Source: JBLZUR01 sp048565625
GTDB lineage: Bacteria; Pseudomonadota; Alphaproteobacteria; Sphingomonadales; Sphingomonadaceae
NCBI RefSeq assembly: GCF_048565625.1
Contig: NZ_JBLZUR010000002.1
Span: 62,001-126,000 of the forward strand
Direction: 5' to 3'
DNA: 64,000 nt
The notes under the pieces were generated by a model. The model searched no databases and was not told where the DNA came from. It worked only from the letters and a program-made list of their open reading frames with translations. This document shows, in pieces, positions 9,476-17,744 of this stretch. How positions within the stretch are numbered: the stretch's first letter is position 1; every line of letters begins with the position of its first letter. A program made the translations under genes and the position numbers.

Positions 9476-10312
9476 CTAAATTGCCAGATTATCGATAAGC
9501 CGCGTGCCACCGATCCGCGCGGCGGCGAGAAGTCGGCCCGAAATGGGGAGTGAATCGACTGGTTGAAGCGTCTCGGCATCGCAGAGCGATACGTAATCGA
9601 CCGAATCGAAACCGCCGTCGAGGATGCGTTTGGTCGCCGCTTCGAGGGCCTCCGTGACGGTCGCGCCGCCGCGCAGGGCATCGGCGGCTTCGCCAAGGGC
9701 GCGGGGGAGGGCGCGGGCCTTGGCGCGATCCTCGGGCGTGAGGTAGGCGTTCCGGGACGAGAGGGCGAGGCCGTCATCCTCACGCTGGGTCGGCACGCCG
9801 ATGATCTCGAGTCCGAGATCGAGGTCGCGAACGAAGCGGCGGATCACCGCCAGCTGCTGGAAGTCCTTCTCGCCGAACAAAGCGATATCGGGCCGGACCT
9901 GGTTGAAGAGTTTGGTGACGACCGTCGCCACCCCGTCGAAGTGGCCGGGCCGGGACTCGCCATCGAGGCCGCCGCTGACGCCCGTGACGGAGACGTTGGT
10001 GGCAAAGCCGTCCGGATACATCTCCTCGACCGAAGGCGCCCAGAGGAGCGCGCAACCGGCCTCCTCCAGCATCTCGGCATCCCGCGCTTCGCGGCGCGGA
10101 TAGCGGGAGAGGTCCTCATTCGGTCCGAACTGCTTCGGGTTGACGAAGATCGAGGCGACCACACGGCTGGCGCGCAGCCTCCCCTCGGCGATCAGCGCCA
10201 TGTGCCCGGCGTGGAGCGCGCCCATCGTCGGCACCAGCGCAACCGTCTCACCCGCCGCACGGAAGGCGGCGACGGCTTCGCGAAGGGCAGCGACGGTACG
10301 GACGATTTGCAC
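9476..10312 (-). CDS. panC: Pantothenate synthetase
   Basis: It joins pantoate and beta-alanine with ATP to give pantothenate, a precursor of CoA. The nucleotidyltransferase signature is PTMGALHAGHMALI near residue 25. FVNPKQFGPNEDLSRYPR, LFGEKDFQQLAVIRR and the KMSKS-like LALSSRNAYL block follow in the usual order. The 278-residue length is normal. The start is taken as a GTG that begins the first strand (QIVRTVAALREA); a longer frame begins with unrelated residues. It is divergent from mipZ across ~80 bp. Confidence 0.95.
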   Translation of the reverse strand: MQIVRTVAALREAVAAFRAAGETVALVPTMGALHAGHMALIAEGRLRASRVVASIFVNPKQFGPNEDLSRYPRREARDAEMLEEAGCALLWAPSVEEMYPDGFATNVSVTGVSGGLDGESRPGHFDGVATVVTKLFNQVRPDIALFGEKDFQQLAVIRRFVRDLDLGLEIIGVPTQREDDGLALSSRNAYLTPEDRAKARALPRALGEAADALRGGATVTEALEAATKRILDGGFDSVDYVSLCDAETLQPVDSLPISGRLLAAARIGGTRLIDNLAI

Positions 10313-10395
10313 GACTAGAGGGCCTTGGCTATGGGCGGGGTGCGCGTCTTTAGGGGGCCGCGCTGTGGCCAACAAGGGGCAGGATCGGGCATTCT

Positions 10396-11205
10396 ATGGC
10401 AGGCGCAAAGCCGCATTTCATCGTGTTCGCCAATGAAAAGGGCGGCACCGGCAAGTCGACCACGGCAGTCCATGTCGCAGTCGCGCTGACCATCACCGGG
10501 CGCAAGGTCGCCTGCCTCGATCTCGATCAGCGCCAGCGCACGCTCTACCGTTATCTCGAGAACCGGGTAGCCAGCGCCAAGCGGCTCGCGACCGATCTCG
10601 CCAGCCCGCGCTTCGACGTTATCAAGGTGCAGACCGACGAGGGCTTCGACGCGCAGATCGCCGAGCTCTCGGAAGGGGCCGAGGTCATCCTGGTCGATAC
10701 GCCCGGCCGCGACGATCCGCTCGCCCGCCGCGCGGCGACGATGGCTGACACGCTGGTGACGCCGGTCAACGACAGCTTCGTCGATCTGGACCTGATCGGG
10801 CAGGTCGATCCGGAGACGTACAAGATCCGGCGGCCGAGCTTCTATGCGGAACTGGTCTGGGATGCGCGCAAGGCGCGGGCGAAGTCGGACGGCGGCACGG
10901 TCGACTGGGTGCTGCTGCGCAACCGCCTGCAACATCTGGAGGCGCGTAACATGCGCCGCGTGGGTGCGGCGATGGACGAACTGTCGAAGAAGGTCGGGTT
11001 CCGCATCATTCCCGGCCTTGGCGAGCGCGTGATCTACCGCGAGTTGTTCCCCAAGGGGCTGACGCTCCTCGACGTCAAGCAGCTCGGCGAGCTGGGCATG
11101 AGCCACATCGCCGCGCGTCAGGAGCTGCGCGAGATGGTGTCCGCGCTGTCATTGCCGCCCGCGGGTGCGCTGGCCCCATTCAAGGCGCTGGAGCCCGCGG
11201 CTTGA
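10396..11205 (+). CDS. mipZ: Division-plane positioning ATPase MipZ
   Basis: This is a ParA/MinD-type ATPase that in Caulobacter forms a bipolar gradient with ParB and inhibits FtsZ polymerisation away from midcell. The deviant Walker A NEKGGTGKSTTAVHVA is near residue 13. Walker B-type VILVDTPGRDDPLARR and the MipZ signatures TPVNDSFVDLDLIGQVDPET, DWVLLRNRL and VGFRIIPGLGERVIYRELFP follow. The last block separates MipZ from generic ParA. Its 269 residues fit the family. Start is ATG. It overlaps the J-domain gene downstream. The chromosomal parAB genes are not in view. Confidence 0.9.
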   Translation: MAGAKPHFIVFANEKGGTGKSTTAVHVAVALTITGRKVACLDLDQRQRTLYRYLENRVASAKRLATDLASPRFDVIKVQTDEGFDAQIAELSEGAEVILVDTPGRDDPLARRAATMADTLVTPVNDSFVDLDLIGQVDPETYKIRRPSFYAELVWDARKARAKSDGGTVDWVLLRNRLQHLEARNMRRVGAAMDELSKKVGFRIIPGLGERVIYRELFPKGLTLLDVKQLGELGMSHIAARQELREMVSALSLPPAGALAPFKALEPAA

Positions 11206-11468
11206 AGTTCCTGCTGCTCGCCGCCATCGCGGTGGGCCTGTGGCTCTGGCTGCGCCCGAAGAAGGCCGCTTTGTCGGTGGGTGAGGCGCGCCGCGTCCTC
11301 GAACTGCGGCCGGATGCCACGCGGGACGACATCGTTGCGGCGCACCGTCGGCTGATCCGCAAGGTTCACCCCGACGCGGGTGGTTCATCCGATCTGACGC
11401 GTCGGGTCAACGCGGCGCGGGATATTTTGCTGGCGCAGGTCAACCGGACTGACACAAAAGCATTATAG
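11202..11468 (+). CDS. Membrane-anchored J-domain protein
   Basis: The 88-residue protein has an N-terminal hydrophobic anchor (FLLLAAIAVGLWLWL) and a minimal J domain with the HPD motif in LIRKVHPDAGGSSDL, which would stimulate a DnaK-type chaperone. The start is a TTG embedded in the mipZ stop (TTGA), implying translational coupling; no independent ribosome-binding site is obvious. The layout resembles short TIM14/DnaJ-like membrane proteins. Its link to MipZ or division is inferred only from the overlap. Confidence 0.75.
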   Translation: MKFLLLAAIAVGLWLWLRPKKAALSVGEARRVLELRPDATRDDIVAAHRRLIRKVHPDAGGSSDLTRRVNAARDILLAQVNRTDTKAL

Positions 11469-11500
11469 CTGCGAAACAACCTAAGCAGGGAGCCTACCCC

Positions 11501-12883
11501 ATGACGCATCGCTTCGACCCGACCTCGCTCCGCGAATACGACATCCGCGGTATCGTCGGGCAGACCCTTGGCGAGGCGGATGCCTATGCGATCGGCCGCG
11601 GTTTCGCGACGCGCGTGCGGCGGGTCGGCGGCAAGCGGGTGGCGGTGGGCTATGACGGCCGCACCTCTTCGCCGATCCTGGCGGATGCGCTGATCAAGGG
11701 CCTGAACGAGGGCGGCGTCGATGTGGTCAACATCGGCATGGGACCGACGCCGATGCTCTATTATGCAGAGGCGACGCTGGAGGTCGATGGCGGCATCCAG
11801 ATCACCGGCAGCCACAACCCGGCCAATTACAACGGCTTCAAGATGGTGCTGCAGCACGGCCCGTTCTTCGGCGCCGACATCCAGGACATCGGCCGCCTCG
11901 CCGCCGAAGGTGACTGGGAAGAGGGCACCGGCACGGTCGAGAAGGCCTTTGTCGAGGATCTCTACGTCGACCGGCTTCTGCAGGGTTATGCTGGCGGCGC
12001 GTTCAAGATAGGCTGGGACTGCGGCAACGGTGCGTCCGGGCCTGTGGTCGAGAAGTTGACGGCCAAGCTGCCGGGCGAGCACCACCTGCTGTTCACCGAA
12101 GTGGACGGCAACTTCCCCAACCACCACCCCGATCCGACGGAGGAAAAGAACCTCGTCGACCTGAAGGCGCTGGTGAAGGAGAAGGGTCTGGACTTCGGGG
12201 TCGCCTTCGACGGTGACGGCGACCGGATCGGCGCGATCGACGGCGAGGGCCGGGTGATCTGGGGCGACCAGCTCCTTGCGATCTTGGCCGAACCGGTGCT
12301 GCGCGAGGTGCCGGGGGCGACGATCATCGGCGACGTCAAGGCGAGCCAGGCGCTTTACGATCGCGTCAAGGAGTTGGGCGGCACGCCGCTGATGTGGAAG
12401 ACCGGACACAGCTTGATCAAGGTGAAGATGAAGGAGACGCACTCTCCGCTCGCCGGCGAGATGTCGGGTCACGTCTTCTTCGCGCATGACTATTACGGGT
12501 TTGACGACGCGCAGTACGCCGCCGTCCGCCTGATCGGTGCGGTGCGGGTGCTGGGCGGATCGCTGACCGCGCTCAAATCCGCCATGCCGGTCATGATCAA
12601 CACGCCGGAGATGCGCTTCCAGTCGAGTGAGGACCGCAAGTTCAAGGTCGTCGACGAGGTGCTCGACCGGCTGGAGCAGGCGGGTGCCGACGTGAACCGC
12701 ACCGATGGCGCGCGGGTGAACACCGCCGACGGCTGGTGGCTGCTACGCGCGTCCAACACCCAGGACGTGCTGGTCGCGCGCGCCGAGGCGAAGAGCCAGG
12801 AAGGGCTCGATCGCCTGATGGAGCAGATCAACGAGCAGCTGCGTCGGTCGAATGTGGAGCCGGTGCTCGCCGGCGGGCATTGA
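11501..12883 (+). CDS. pgmG: Phosphomannomutase/phosphoglucomutase
   Basis: It interconverts hexose 1- and 6-phosphates through a phosphoserine. The active-site serine lies in ITGSHNPANYNGFKMV (about residue 104) and the metal-binding loop is VAFDGDGDRIGAID (about residue 240). The sugar-binding GEMSGHVFF and the C-terminal phosphate-binding RASNTQDVLVARAEA are present. The 460-residue length matches sphingomonad PgmG and AlgC-type enzymes, which supply sugar nucleotides for exopolysaccharide and LPS. A GGGAG ribosome-binding site precedes the ATG. Confidence 0.9.
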   Translation: MTHRFDPTSLREYDIRGIVGQTLGEADAYAIGRGFATRVRRVGGKRVAVGYDGRTSSPILADALIKGLNEGGVDVVNIGMGPTPMLYYAEATLEVDGGIQITGSHNPANYNGFKMVLQHGPFFGADIQDIGRLAAEGDWEEGTGTVEKAFVEDLYVDRLLQGYAGGAFKIGWDCGNGASGPVVEKLTAKLPGEHHLLFTEVDGNFPNHHPDPTEEKNLVDLKALVKEKGLDFGVAFDGDGDRIGAIDGEGRVIWGDQLLAILAEPVLREVPGATIIGDVKASQALYDRVKELGGTPLMWKTGHSLIKVKMKETHSPLAGEMSGHVFFAHDYYGFDDAQYAAVRLIGAVRVLGGSLTALKSAMPVMINTPEMRFQSSEDRKFKVVDEVLDRLEQAGADVNRTDGARVNTADGWWLLRASNTQDVLVARAEAKSQEGLDRLMEQINEQLRRSNVEPVLAGGH

Positions 12884-12926
12884 CCCGGTCAGCGCCCGTT
12901 CACGCGAACGCGTGCAAGGGCCCGGC

Positions 12927-13259
12927 ATGATCAGGCGGTCGGCAATGGTTGTGCTCGGGCTGCTGCTGGCCTGTCCGGCGGCGGCTTCTGCGGCGGAGCA
13001 GGATCCTGGCGAAGGCACTCTCTACCGGCTGACTCCGGAAGAGGCGGAGGCGGCGGTGGCGAGCGCCGATACACAGGGCGGCGTGGATCTCCAGCCGGCA
13101 ATCAACGGCGCGGATCGCATCCACGGCACCGTCGGCGCGATGATCGGGACCGGAGGCGCGCGGGGCATCTTCGGTGCGGCGGACATTCCCCTGGGCGAGA
13201 ATGCCGGCGCCTCGATCATGTTCGAGTCGACACGTTATCCTTCGCGCCGCCGGCGGTAG
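12927..13259 (+). CDS. Secreted hypothetical protein
   Basis: The 110-residue product begins with a classical signal peptide (MIRRSAMVVLGLLLACPAAA, cleavage after ASA). The mature part is Gly/Ala-rich with no family I recognise. A segment DRIHGTVGAMIGTGGARGIF suggests a small periplasmic or outer-membrane-associated domain. It follows pgmG on the same strand by 43 bp and may be cotranscribed. The start was chosen at the signal peptide; an in-frame extension overlaps pgmG and lacks sense. Confidence 0.6.
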   Translation: MIRRSAMVVLGLLLACPAAASAAEQDPGEGTLYRLTPEEAEAAVASADTQGGVDLQPAINGADRIHGTVGAMIGTGGARGIFGAADIPLGENAGASIMFESTRYPSRRRR

Positions 13260-13271
13260 TTGGCTGGGCGG

Positions 13272-13574
13272 TCAGTTGACCGAACCCGGCACCCATTCGG
13301 CGAAACCGGTTGCGACCTGCGCGGCGGCCACGTCTTGTCCGTTGACCGTGCAGCGCGCGATCGTCAGCGCCCCGCGCGAACCCTGCACCGTACAGCGGAG
13401 AGGCCGTCCCAACACGATGCGGCCGAGCGACGCGCGCTGCCTTATGCGGAGGGCTTCGGTGGTGGCCGCCGTCCGGACGCCCGCGAGAAGGACTTCCGGG
13501 CCGGAATAACATTGGAGTGTCACGCCGCTGGTGACGTGGACCGCGACACAGAGGAACGAGCTGCCGGGGATCAT
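13272..13574 (-). CDS. Degenerate thermonuclease-fold (SNase-like) protein
   Basis: The 100-residue protein has a hydrophobic N-terminus and then a pattern like the OB-fold of staphylococcal-nuclease-family proteins: VTLQCYSGPEVLLAGVRTA, RIVLGRPLRCTVQGSRGAL and ARCTVNGQDVAAAQVATGFA. The usual catalytic arginines and glutamate (LxGIDAPE, RDKYGR) are not seen, so it is unlikely to be an active nuclease. Four cysteines suggest an exported disulfide protein. It converges with the upstream secreted hypothetical across 12 bp. The fold assignment is tentative. Confidence 0.5.
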   Translation of the reverse strand: MIPGSSFLCVAVHVTSGVTLQCYSGPEVLLAGVRTAATTEALRIRQRASLGRIVLGRPLRCTVQGSRGALTIARCTVNGQDVAAAQVATGFAEWVPGSVN

Positions 13575-13638
13575 CGGAGGTCAACCGGCCGATGGGCGCT
13601 CTGATCCATTCGCAACCTCAAAAAAGAATGGGTCCGAA

Positions 13639-13725
13639 ATGAACAACGTTATGATGGATCGCGGGGTCGGTCTCGTCGGCATTGCGATGCGTCGGCGTCC
13701 GGCGAAGGTCGCCTTCACCGCCTGA
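13639..13725 (+). CDS. Possible 28-residue ORF
   Basis: A short ORF with a cluster of methionines and basic residues (MNNVMMDRGVGLVGIAMRRR, ending KVAFTA) lies in the gap between the SNase-like gene and the convergent YaiI-family gene and overlaps the latter's end by 11 bp. It is preceded by an A-rich stretch but has no good ribosome-binding site. It matches no family I know and may be chance. Confidence 0.2.
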   Translation: MNNVMMDRGVGLVGIAMRRRPAKVAFTA

Positions 13726-14170
13726 GCCGCATCAGGGCGCTGTCCAGCGCTTGGAGGAAGCGGGAGCGGTCGGCCTTGGAGAAAGCTGCCGGGCCGCCCA
13801 GCTGTTCCCCGCCCGCGCGCAGATCGGCCATGATCGCGCGGGTGGCGATTGCTGAACCGATCGAGCTGGTCGTGAACGGCTTGCCGGTCGGCGCGAGAAC
13901 GGTGGCACCAGCCTTCAGACAGCGATCGGCAAGCAGGATGTCTGCGGTGACGACCAGAGCCTTGTCGTTGGCGGCCTCGGCGATCCAATCATCGGCCGCG
14001 TCGAAGCCGTCGCTTACCACAACGCGTTCGATTAGCGGATGCGCGGGGATGCGGAACGGGCTGTTGCTGACAACGGCGACGGGCACGTGCAGGCGGAACG
14101 CGACCTTGTAGATCTCGTCCTTGACCGGGCAGGCGTCGCCATCGACCAGGATACGGACTTGGCCGGTCAC
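13715..14170 (-). CDS. YaiI/YqxD (DUF188) family protein
   Basis: The 151-residue protein has the family hallmarks: ILVDGDACPVKDEIYKVA at the N-terminus, VVVSDGFDAADDWIAE, ALVVTADILLADRCL and the GKPFTTSSIGSAIATRAIM loop. The fold is PIN-like with conserved aspartates, suggesting a nuclease-type metal site, but no function is established. The start GTG overlaps the stop of the lipid kinase gene (GTGA), so the two are translationally coupled. Confidence 0.85.
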   Translation of the reverse strand: MTGQVRILVDGDACPVKDEIYKVAFRLHVPVAVVSNSPFRIPAHPLIERVVVSDGFDAADDWIAEAANDKALVVTADILLADRCLKAGATVLAPTGKPFTTSSIGSAIATRAIMADLRAGGEQLGGPAAFSKADRSRFLQALDSALMRLRR

Positions 14171-15063
14171 GCCCTTGGCGCCGCCACCTCGATCACGCCG
14201 GCGGCGACCCGCGCCGTCACCGGCGTCCGGGCCAGCACCTCGCCATCGATCGAGATCGGCAACGGCCGGTCGGTCTCGATGCGCACCGCCTTGCCGATGA
14301 ACTCGCGGGTCGTCATCCGGCGTGCGTCGAGCTTCAGCAAGGCGGTCAGCCAGCTCCACATCAGGTAGCTCTTCGTGTGGCCCGTCACCGCCTGAACGAC
14401 GATTCGGCCATCATCGACCTCCGCCTCCTCGATCAGTTCCGTCCCGCCGTGGAAGCGGCCATTGGCGATACGGACCTCCAGCGCGCGGAATGTCTCCCGC
14501 CGATCGCCCTCCGACAGGGTGACCTGGAACGAGCGGAAGCGGGTCATCTGATAGGCCGCCCAGCTGAGATAGCCGACGCGGCCGAGCGCCTTTTTCAGGC
14601 CGTGGGGCACCGTCTCGGCGATCAGCGGAGAGACGCCGAGCGCCGCGCAATTGGCGAAATAGTCGCCGTCGATCATGCCGAGGTCGATGCGCCGCCTCTG
14701 CCCGTTGGCGATGACGTCCACCGCGCCGTCGAGATCGAGCGGGATGTTCATCGTCCGCGCGAAGCTGTTTGCCGTTCCGAACGGCAGCAGGGCGAAGACG
14801 GTATCCTTGCCCACGAAGCTGTCGACCGAACAGGAAAGCGATCCGTCGCCTCCGCCGACGATCACCATCGGTGGTTTGTCCTGGAGAATGCGACCGACGG
14901 TGGGGATCAGCTCGCCCGGCTCCTTGATGCCGTGCACCGACAGCAGCTCGACCCCGGCACCGGTGAGCTTCTCCCGCGCCTCGCGCATGAGCTTTTCGCC
15001 GCGTCGCGACTTGGTGTTGACCACCAGGACGGCCTGTTTCGGGAGTGGTCTGGGCTGGGTCAC
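14167..15063 (-). CDS. Diacylglycerol/sphingosine kinase-family lipid kinase
   Basis: This is a 298-residue cytosolic lipid kinase of the DgkB/YegS type. The nucleotide-binding motif VIVGGGDGSLSCSVDSF (about residue 68) and LLPFGTANSFARTMNIPLDL are intact, and the C-terminal beta-domain ends with DRPLPISIDGEVLARTPVTA. The start is GTG. Substrate is unknown; in a sphingomonad both diacylglycerol and long-chain-base lipids are plausible. It overlaps the YaiI-family gene by 4 bp. Confidence 0.85.
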   Translation of the reverse strand: MTQPRPLPKQAVLVVNTKSRRGEKLMREAREKLTGAGVELLSVHGIKEPGELIPTVGRILQDKPPMVIVGGGDGSLSCSVDSFVGKDTVFALLPFGTANSFARTMNIPLDLDGAVDVIANGQRRRIDLGMIDGDYFANCAALGVSPLIAETVPHGLKKALGRVGYLSWAAYQMTRFRSFQVTLSEGDRRETFRALEVRIANGRFHGGTELIEEAEVDDGRIVVQAVTGHTKSYLMWSWLTALLKLDARRMTTREFIGKAVRIETDRPLPISIDGEVLARTPVTARVAAGVIEVAAPRA

Positions 15064-15160
15064 CGCCGCTCAACGCTCCCCCGTCGGCTTCGATGCACCA
15101 GGAACCCCGCCCGTCGAAAATTGTTGGTCCGCCGTTACGAATGGCATGAGGATGGACGTG

Positions 15161-15238
15161 ATGAAGGGCATCCTGCTGTGGCTGATCGGCATCCCGATCC
15201 CGATCATCATCCTGCTCTACCTCTTCGTCTTTCGTTGA
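15161..15238 (+). CDS. 25-residue single-pass membrane microprotein
   Basis: The ORF encodes a short basic start and one long hydrophobic helix with two prolines (MKGILLWLIGIPIPIIILLY). An AGGA ribosome-binding site lies eight bases before this ATG; two in-frame ATGs 9 and 15 bases upstream are alternatives. It sits 27 bp before hemB on the same strand. Very similar IGIPIPIIIL peptides are, as far as I recall, widespread small membrane proteins of unknown role in proteobacteria, but I cannot confirm this here. Confidence 0.5.
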   Translation: MKGILLWLIGIPIPIIILLYLFVFR

Positions 15239-15264
15239 GACGCCAGAGGGCGCTAAAGGGGGGC

Positions 15265-16260
15265 ATGACCAGCGCCGCCTTTCCCGCTCTCCGCCTCCGC
15301 CGCACCCGCAGCGCTCCATGGAGCCGCGCGTTGGTCTCCGAAGCGGCGGTCACACCCTCGGACCTGATCTGGCCGTTGTTCGTCACTGAGGGCAAGGGGA
15401 TAGAAGACCCGATCGCCAGCATGCCCGGCGTATCGCGCTGGTCGGTCGATCTCATCGTCGAGAGGGCAAAGGAGGCGCGAACACTCGGTATCCCGTGCAT
15501 CGCCCTGTTCCCCAACACCCCGGCGGAACGTCGCTCCGATGATGGACGCGAGGCGGTTAATCCCGACAATCTGATGTGCAGCGCCATCGCCGCGATCAAG
15601 GATGCCGTGCCGGAGGTTGGCGTACTGACCGACGTGGCCTTGGACCCTTACACCAGCCACGGCCATGACGGGCTGCTTGATGCGAAGGGCCGTATCCTCA
15701 ACGACGCGACCAGCGATGTGCTGATCGAACAGGCTCTGGTGCAGGCGCGCGCCGGCGCCGACATTGTCGCGCCGTCCGACATGATGGACGGGCGCGTGGG
15801 CCGTATCCGCGCCGCGCTGGAGGCGGACGGGCACCATGACGTGCAGATCATGGCTTACGCCGCGAAGTACGCGAGCGCCTTCTACGGCCCGTTCCGCGAC
15901 GCGGTCGGGTCACGCGGGCTGCTGAAGGGGGACAAGCGCACCTACCAGATGGATCCGGCGAATGCGGAGGAGGCGCTTCGCGAAGTGGCGATGGACCTCG
16001 CGGAGGGTGCGGATACGGTGATGGTGAAGCCGGGCCTCCCCTATCTCGACATCGTCCGCCGGGTGAAGGACCGCTTCCAGGTGCCGGTCTTCGCCTATCA
16101 GGTGTCCGGCGAGTACGCGATGATCGAGGCGGCAGCGGCAGCGGGCGCGGGGGATCGTGACGCGCTGGCGCTGGAGACGATGCTGGCGTTCAAGCGGGCA
16201 GGGTGCTCGGGCGTGCTCACCTATTACGCCAAGCGGGTGGCGGAGCTACTCGGCGACTGA
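15265..16260 (+). CDS. hemB: Delta-aminolevulinic acid dehydratase
   Basis: It condenses two 5-aminolevulinate molecules into porphobilinogen for haem and corrinoid synthesis. Its 331 residues include both Schiff-base lysines: MAYAAKYASAFYGPF (about residue 200) and TVMVKPGLPYLDIVRR (about residue 254). The metal-site region reads DVALDPYTSHGHDGLL, with aspartate instead of the zinc cysteines, indicating the Mg-dependent or metal-independent class usual in alphaproteobacteria. The start ATG follows an AAAGGGGGG ribosome-binding site. It overlaps the convergent lipoprotein gene by 15 bp. Confidence 0.96.
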   Translation: MTSAAFPALRLRRTRSAPWSRALVSEAAVTPSDLIWPLFVTEGKGIEDPIASMPGVSRWSVDLIVERAKEARTLGIPCIALFPNTPAERRSDDGREAVNPDNLMCSAIAAIKDAVPEVGVLTDVALDPYTSHGHDGLLDAKGRILNDATSDVLIEQALVQARAGADIVAPSDMMDGRVGRIRAALEADGHHDVQIMAYAAKYASAFYGPFRDAVGSRGLLKGDKRTYQMDPANAEEALREVAMDLAEGADTVMVKPGLPYLDIVRRVKDRFQVPVFAYQVSGEYAMIEAAAAAGAGDRDALALETMLAFKRAGCSGVLTYYAKRVAELLGD

Positions 16261-16764
16261 CCGAGGGGCGATCTTCGTGGCGATCGCGGAGAGGGTCGCC
16301 TGCTCGGCCGACTTGATCGCCGTCGCCCGGGCGATGACCTCCGCCGTGGCTTGCAGGTCTGCCTCGCTGGAGGGAGCGGCGGAGGTGATCAGATCGCGCG
16401 AAAGCTGATCGAGCTCGTCGGTCGCGTCGTTCAGTTCCGCATGATGTGTGCTCAGCGCGGAGAGCGCCGTCTGCGCCGCAACCCATGCTTCTCCGCCCTC
16501 GGGACCCGCTATGGCCGCCTTGCCCTCCGCGTCGGGAACGCTGAGGCGGAAGGCAGCGTCGGCGGCGTCGATGCGCGCACCGATCGCGCTCAACCTGGCC
16601 GCCGTCTCCCCGCTGACTGCCGAGGGAACGGGTGCGGGAGGCGCAGCATCCGCCGAGCGGGCGCTCTCGGCCGGCCGCAGCGCGAGCGACGGAAAGCCTC
16701 GGTCCTTCTCGGCGCAGCCAGCCGCCAGCATCGTCAGGACCATCGCTGTCAGCCGCCGCATCAT
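16246..16764 (-). CDS. Putative lipoprotein with helical domain
   Basis: The 172-residue product has a lipoprotein signal peptide ending in LAAGC (cysteine 17) and a low-complexity Ala/Pro linker. A mostly helical Ala-rich domain follows (AARLSAIGARIDAADAAF, ATAEVIARATAIKSAEQAT) that could form a coiled coil. No known family is recognised. It is convergent with hemB, the stops overlapping by 15 bp, and its promoter side faces the tRNA-Arg gene. Confidence 0.6.
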   Translation of the reverse strand: MMRRLTAMVLTMLAAGCAEKDRGFPSLALRPAESARSADAAPPAPVPSAVSGETAARLSAIGARIDAADAAFRLSVPDAEGKAAIAGPEGGEAWVAAQTALSALSTHHAELNDATDELDQLSRDLITSAAPSSEADLQATAEVIARATAIKSAEQATLSAIATKIAPRSVAE

Positions 16765-16843
16765 CGCGCCGGTCTAGGCTGCGCCAAGGATCGCTGCAAC
16801 GGGGTTGCGCAGCAGCGCCCGCGCGACTATCAGCCCCTCCAAC

Positions 16844-16920
16844 GCGCCCGTAGCTCAGCTGGATAGAGCATCAGACTACGAATCTGAGGGTCGGACGTTC
16901 GAATCGTTCCGGGCGCGCCA
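16844..16920 (+). tRNA. tRNA-Arg (anticodon ACG)
   Basis: The 77-base sequence folds as a cloverleaf: acceptor GCGCCCG / CGGGCGC, D stem GCTC/GAGC, anticodon stem TCAGA/TCTGA around loop CTACGAA (anticodon ACG), T stem GGACG/CGTTC around TTCGAAT, discriminator G, and an encoded CCA. The anticodon is read as inosine after A34 deamination. The 3' end marks the start of a region with lower GC, IS elements and broken genes, so it is a candidate integration site. Confidence 0.97.
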
Positions 16921-17213
16921 TACACTGCCAATCTGCTGTTGGGACCACCTTACCCTGGCCCTCTGCCAATCTTGAAGTGCTCCTGTGGCTGTATCCATGC
17001 GGCGATCGCTGATCAGACGGAGCTCGCTCGCATGAAAGATTGTAGGTGGCTTTGCGGATGAATCAGTCCCGCATCCGGGCCCTTAGGGCTTTCACTTACC
17101 TTCGTCCTCGCCCGGGGATGCCCAACCCCCACAGGCAGTGGCGTCCGAGCGTCTCACCATTGCCAGCTAGCGAAGCGTCTCCACCTTGCTGGGCAGAGAT
17201 CTAGATCGCCGTC
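16921..17213 (+). other. Gene-free stretch after the tRNA
   Basis: About 290 bp between the tRNA-Arg and the ArsR gene contain no reading frame, RNA gene or clear repeat that I can support. The composition changes here from core-like to island-like, and this is the likely left edge of the accessory region. Confidence 0.5.
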
Positions 17214-17507
17214 CTACCCCTGATGTTCCGTCGGACACATGGACTGTAGGAAGGATGTAAGAAGATTCAGCGCCGGCGGGTTGATACGGTATATAATCGA
17301 CCGGCTTTTCCGCTCAGCGGTGAGCAGGCTCGCACTAGCAAGCGCTTTGAGATGTCCGCTTAAGGAGTTTTGCGGAATTCCAAGCCGGCGCGCTAGCTCG
17401 CCCGCTGGAAGACCGCCGTCCCCGACAGTAGCCAGCAACCGAACGGTTTCGAGACGAGTCTCAAACGCAAGCGCTGAGAGCGCCAACACGGCAGCCCTGT
17501 TCTCCAT
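17214..17507 (-). CDS. ArsR-family transcriptional regulator
   Basis: This is a 97-residue winged-helix repressor. The order is ALSALAFETRLETVRLLATV, then the recognition helix region LARRLGIPQNSLSGHLKALA, then the wing SLLTAERKSRSIIYRINPP. The metal-sensing ELCVCDL-type cysteines are absent; only one cysteine lies near the C-terminus, so a non-metal signal is likely. The ATG was chosen over an upstream GTG because AAGGA lies five bases before it. It is divergent from the next gene, and a palindrome suited to an ArsR dimer lies between them. Confidence 0.8.
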   Translation of the reverse strand: MENRAAVLALSALAFETRLETVRLLATVGDGGLPAGELARRLGIPQNSLSGHLKALASASLLTAERKSRSIIYRINPPALNLLTSFLQSMCPTEHQG

Positions 17508-17648
17508 TTTTTCCTTCGCGGCCCTGGCACGATCCACTCTCGTGGCGCCCTATGGCTGTCGACGCCCCCCCCAAAAAACTTCGAAGGCGCCGAAACCATC
17601 ATACAGCTCACGCTGTCGCGTCCGCAATACCACCAACGTTTTCATTCG

Positions 17649-17672
17649 ACATATCGAGATATGTTGATATGT
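17649..17672. promoter_or_regulatory. Candidate ArsR operator
   Basis: The inverted repeat ACATATC-GA-GATATGT is followed at once by a further half-site GATATGT. AT-rich ATATnnnATAT-like palindromes are typical ArsR/SmtB binding sites. It lies in the ~240-bp divergent gap between the ArsR gene and the next rightward gene, in the position expected for autoregulation. Confidence 0.5.
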
Positions 17673-17744
17673 CTGATGATCTCACTTTCAGTACATAGAG
17701 GGTGGGGCGCGTGACGAGAGACAATCGAGCGAAGGAGTCGCAAG

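Noticed and set aside
14377..15264. Long N-terminal extension of the hemB frame
   Set aside because: It runs antisense to the lipid kinase gene. The HemB start is fixed by a strong ribosome-binding site and normal length at 15265.
16898..16920. tRNA-Arg 3' end as an attachment site with a second copy at the island's right edge
   Set aside because: Reading 33900-35000 by eye found no second copy of the TTCGAAT...GCGCGCCA segment, and no integrase is present. Kept only as a candidate boundary.
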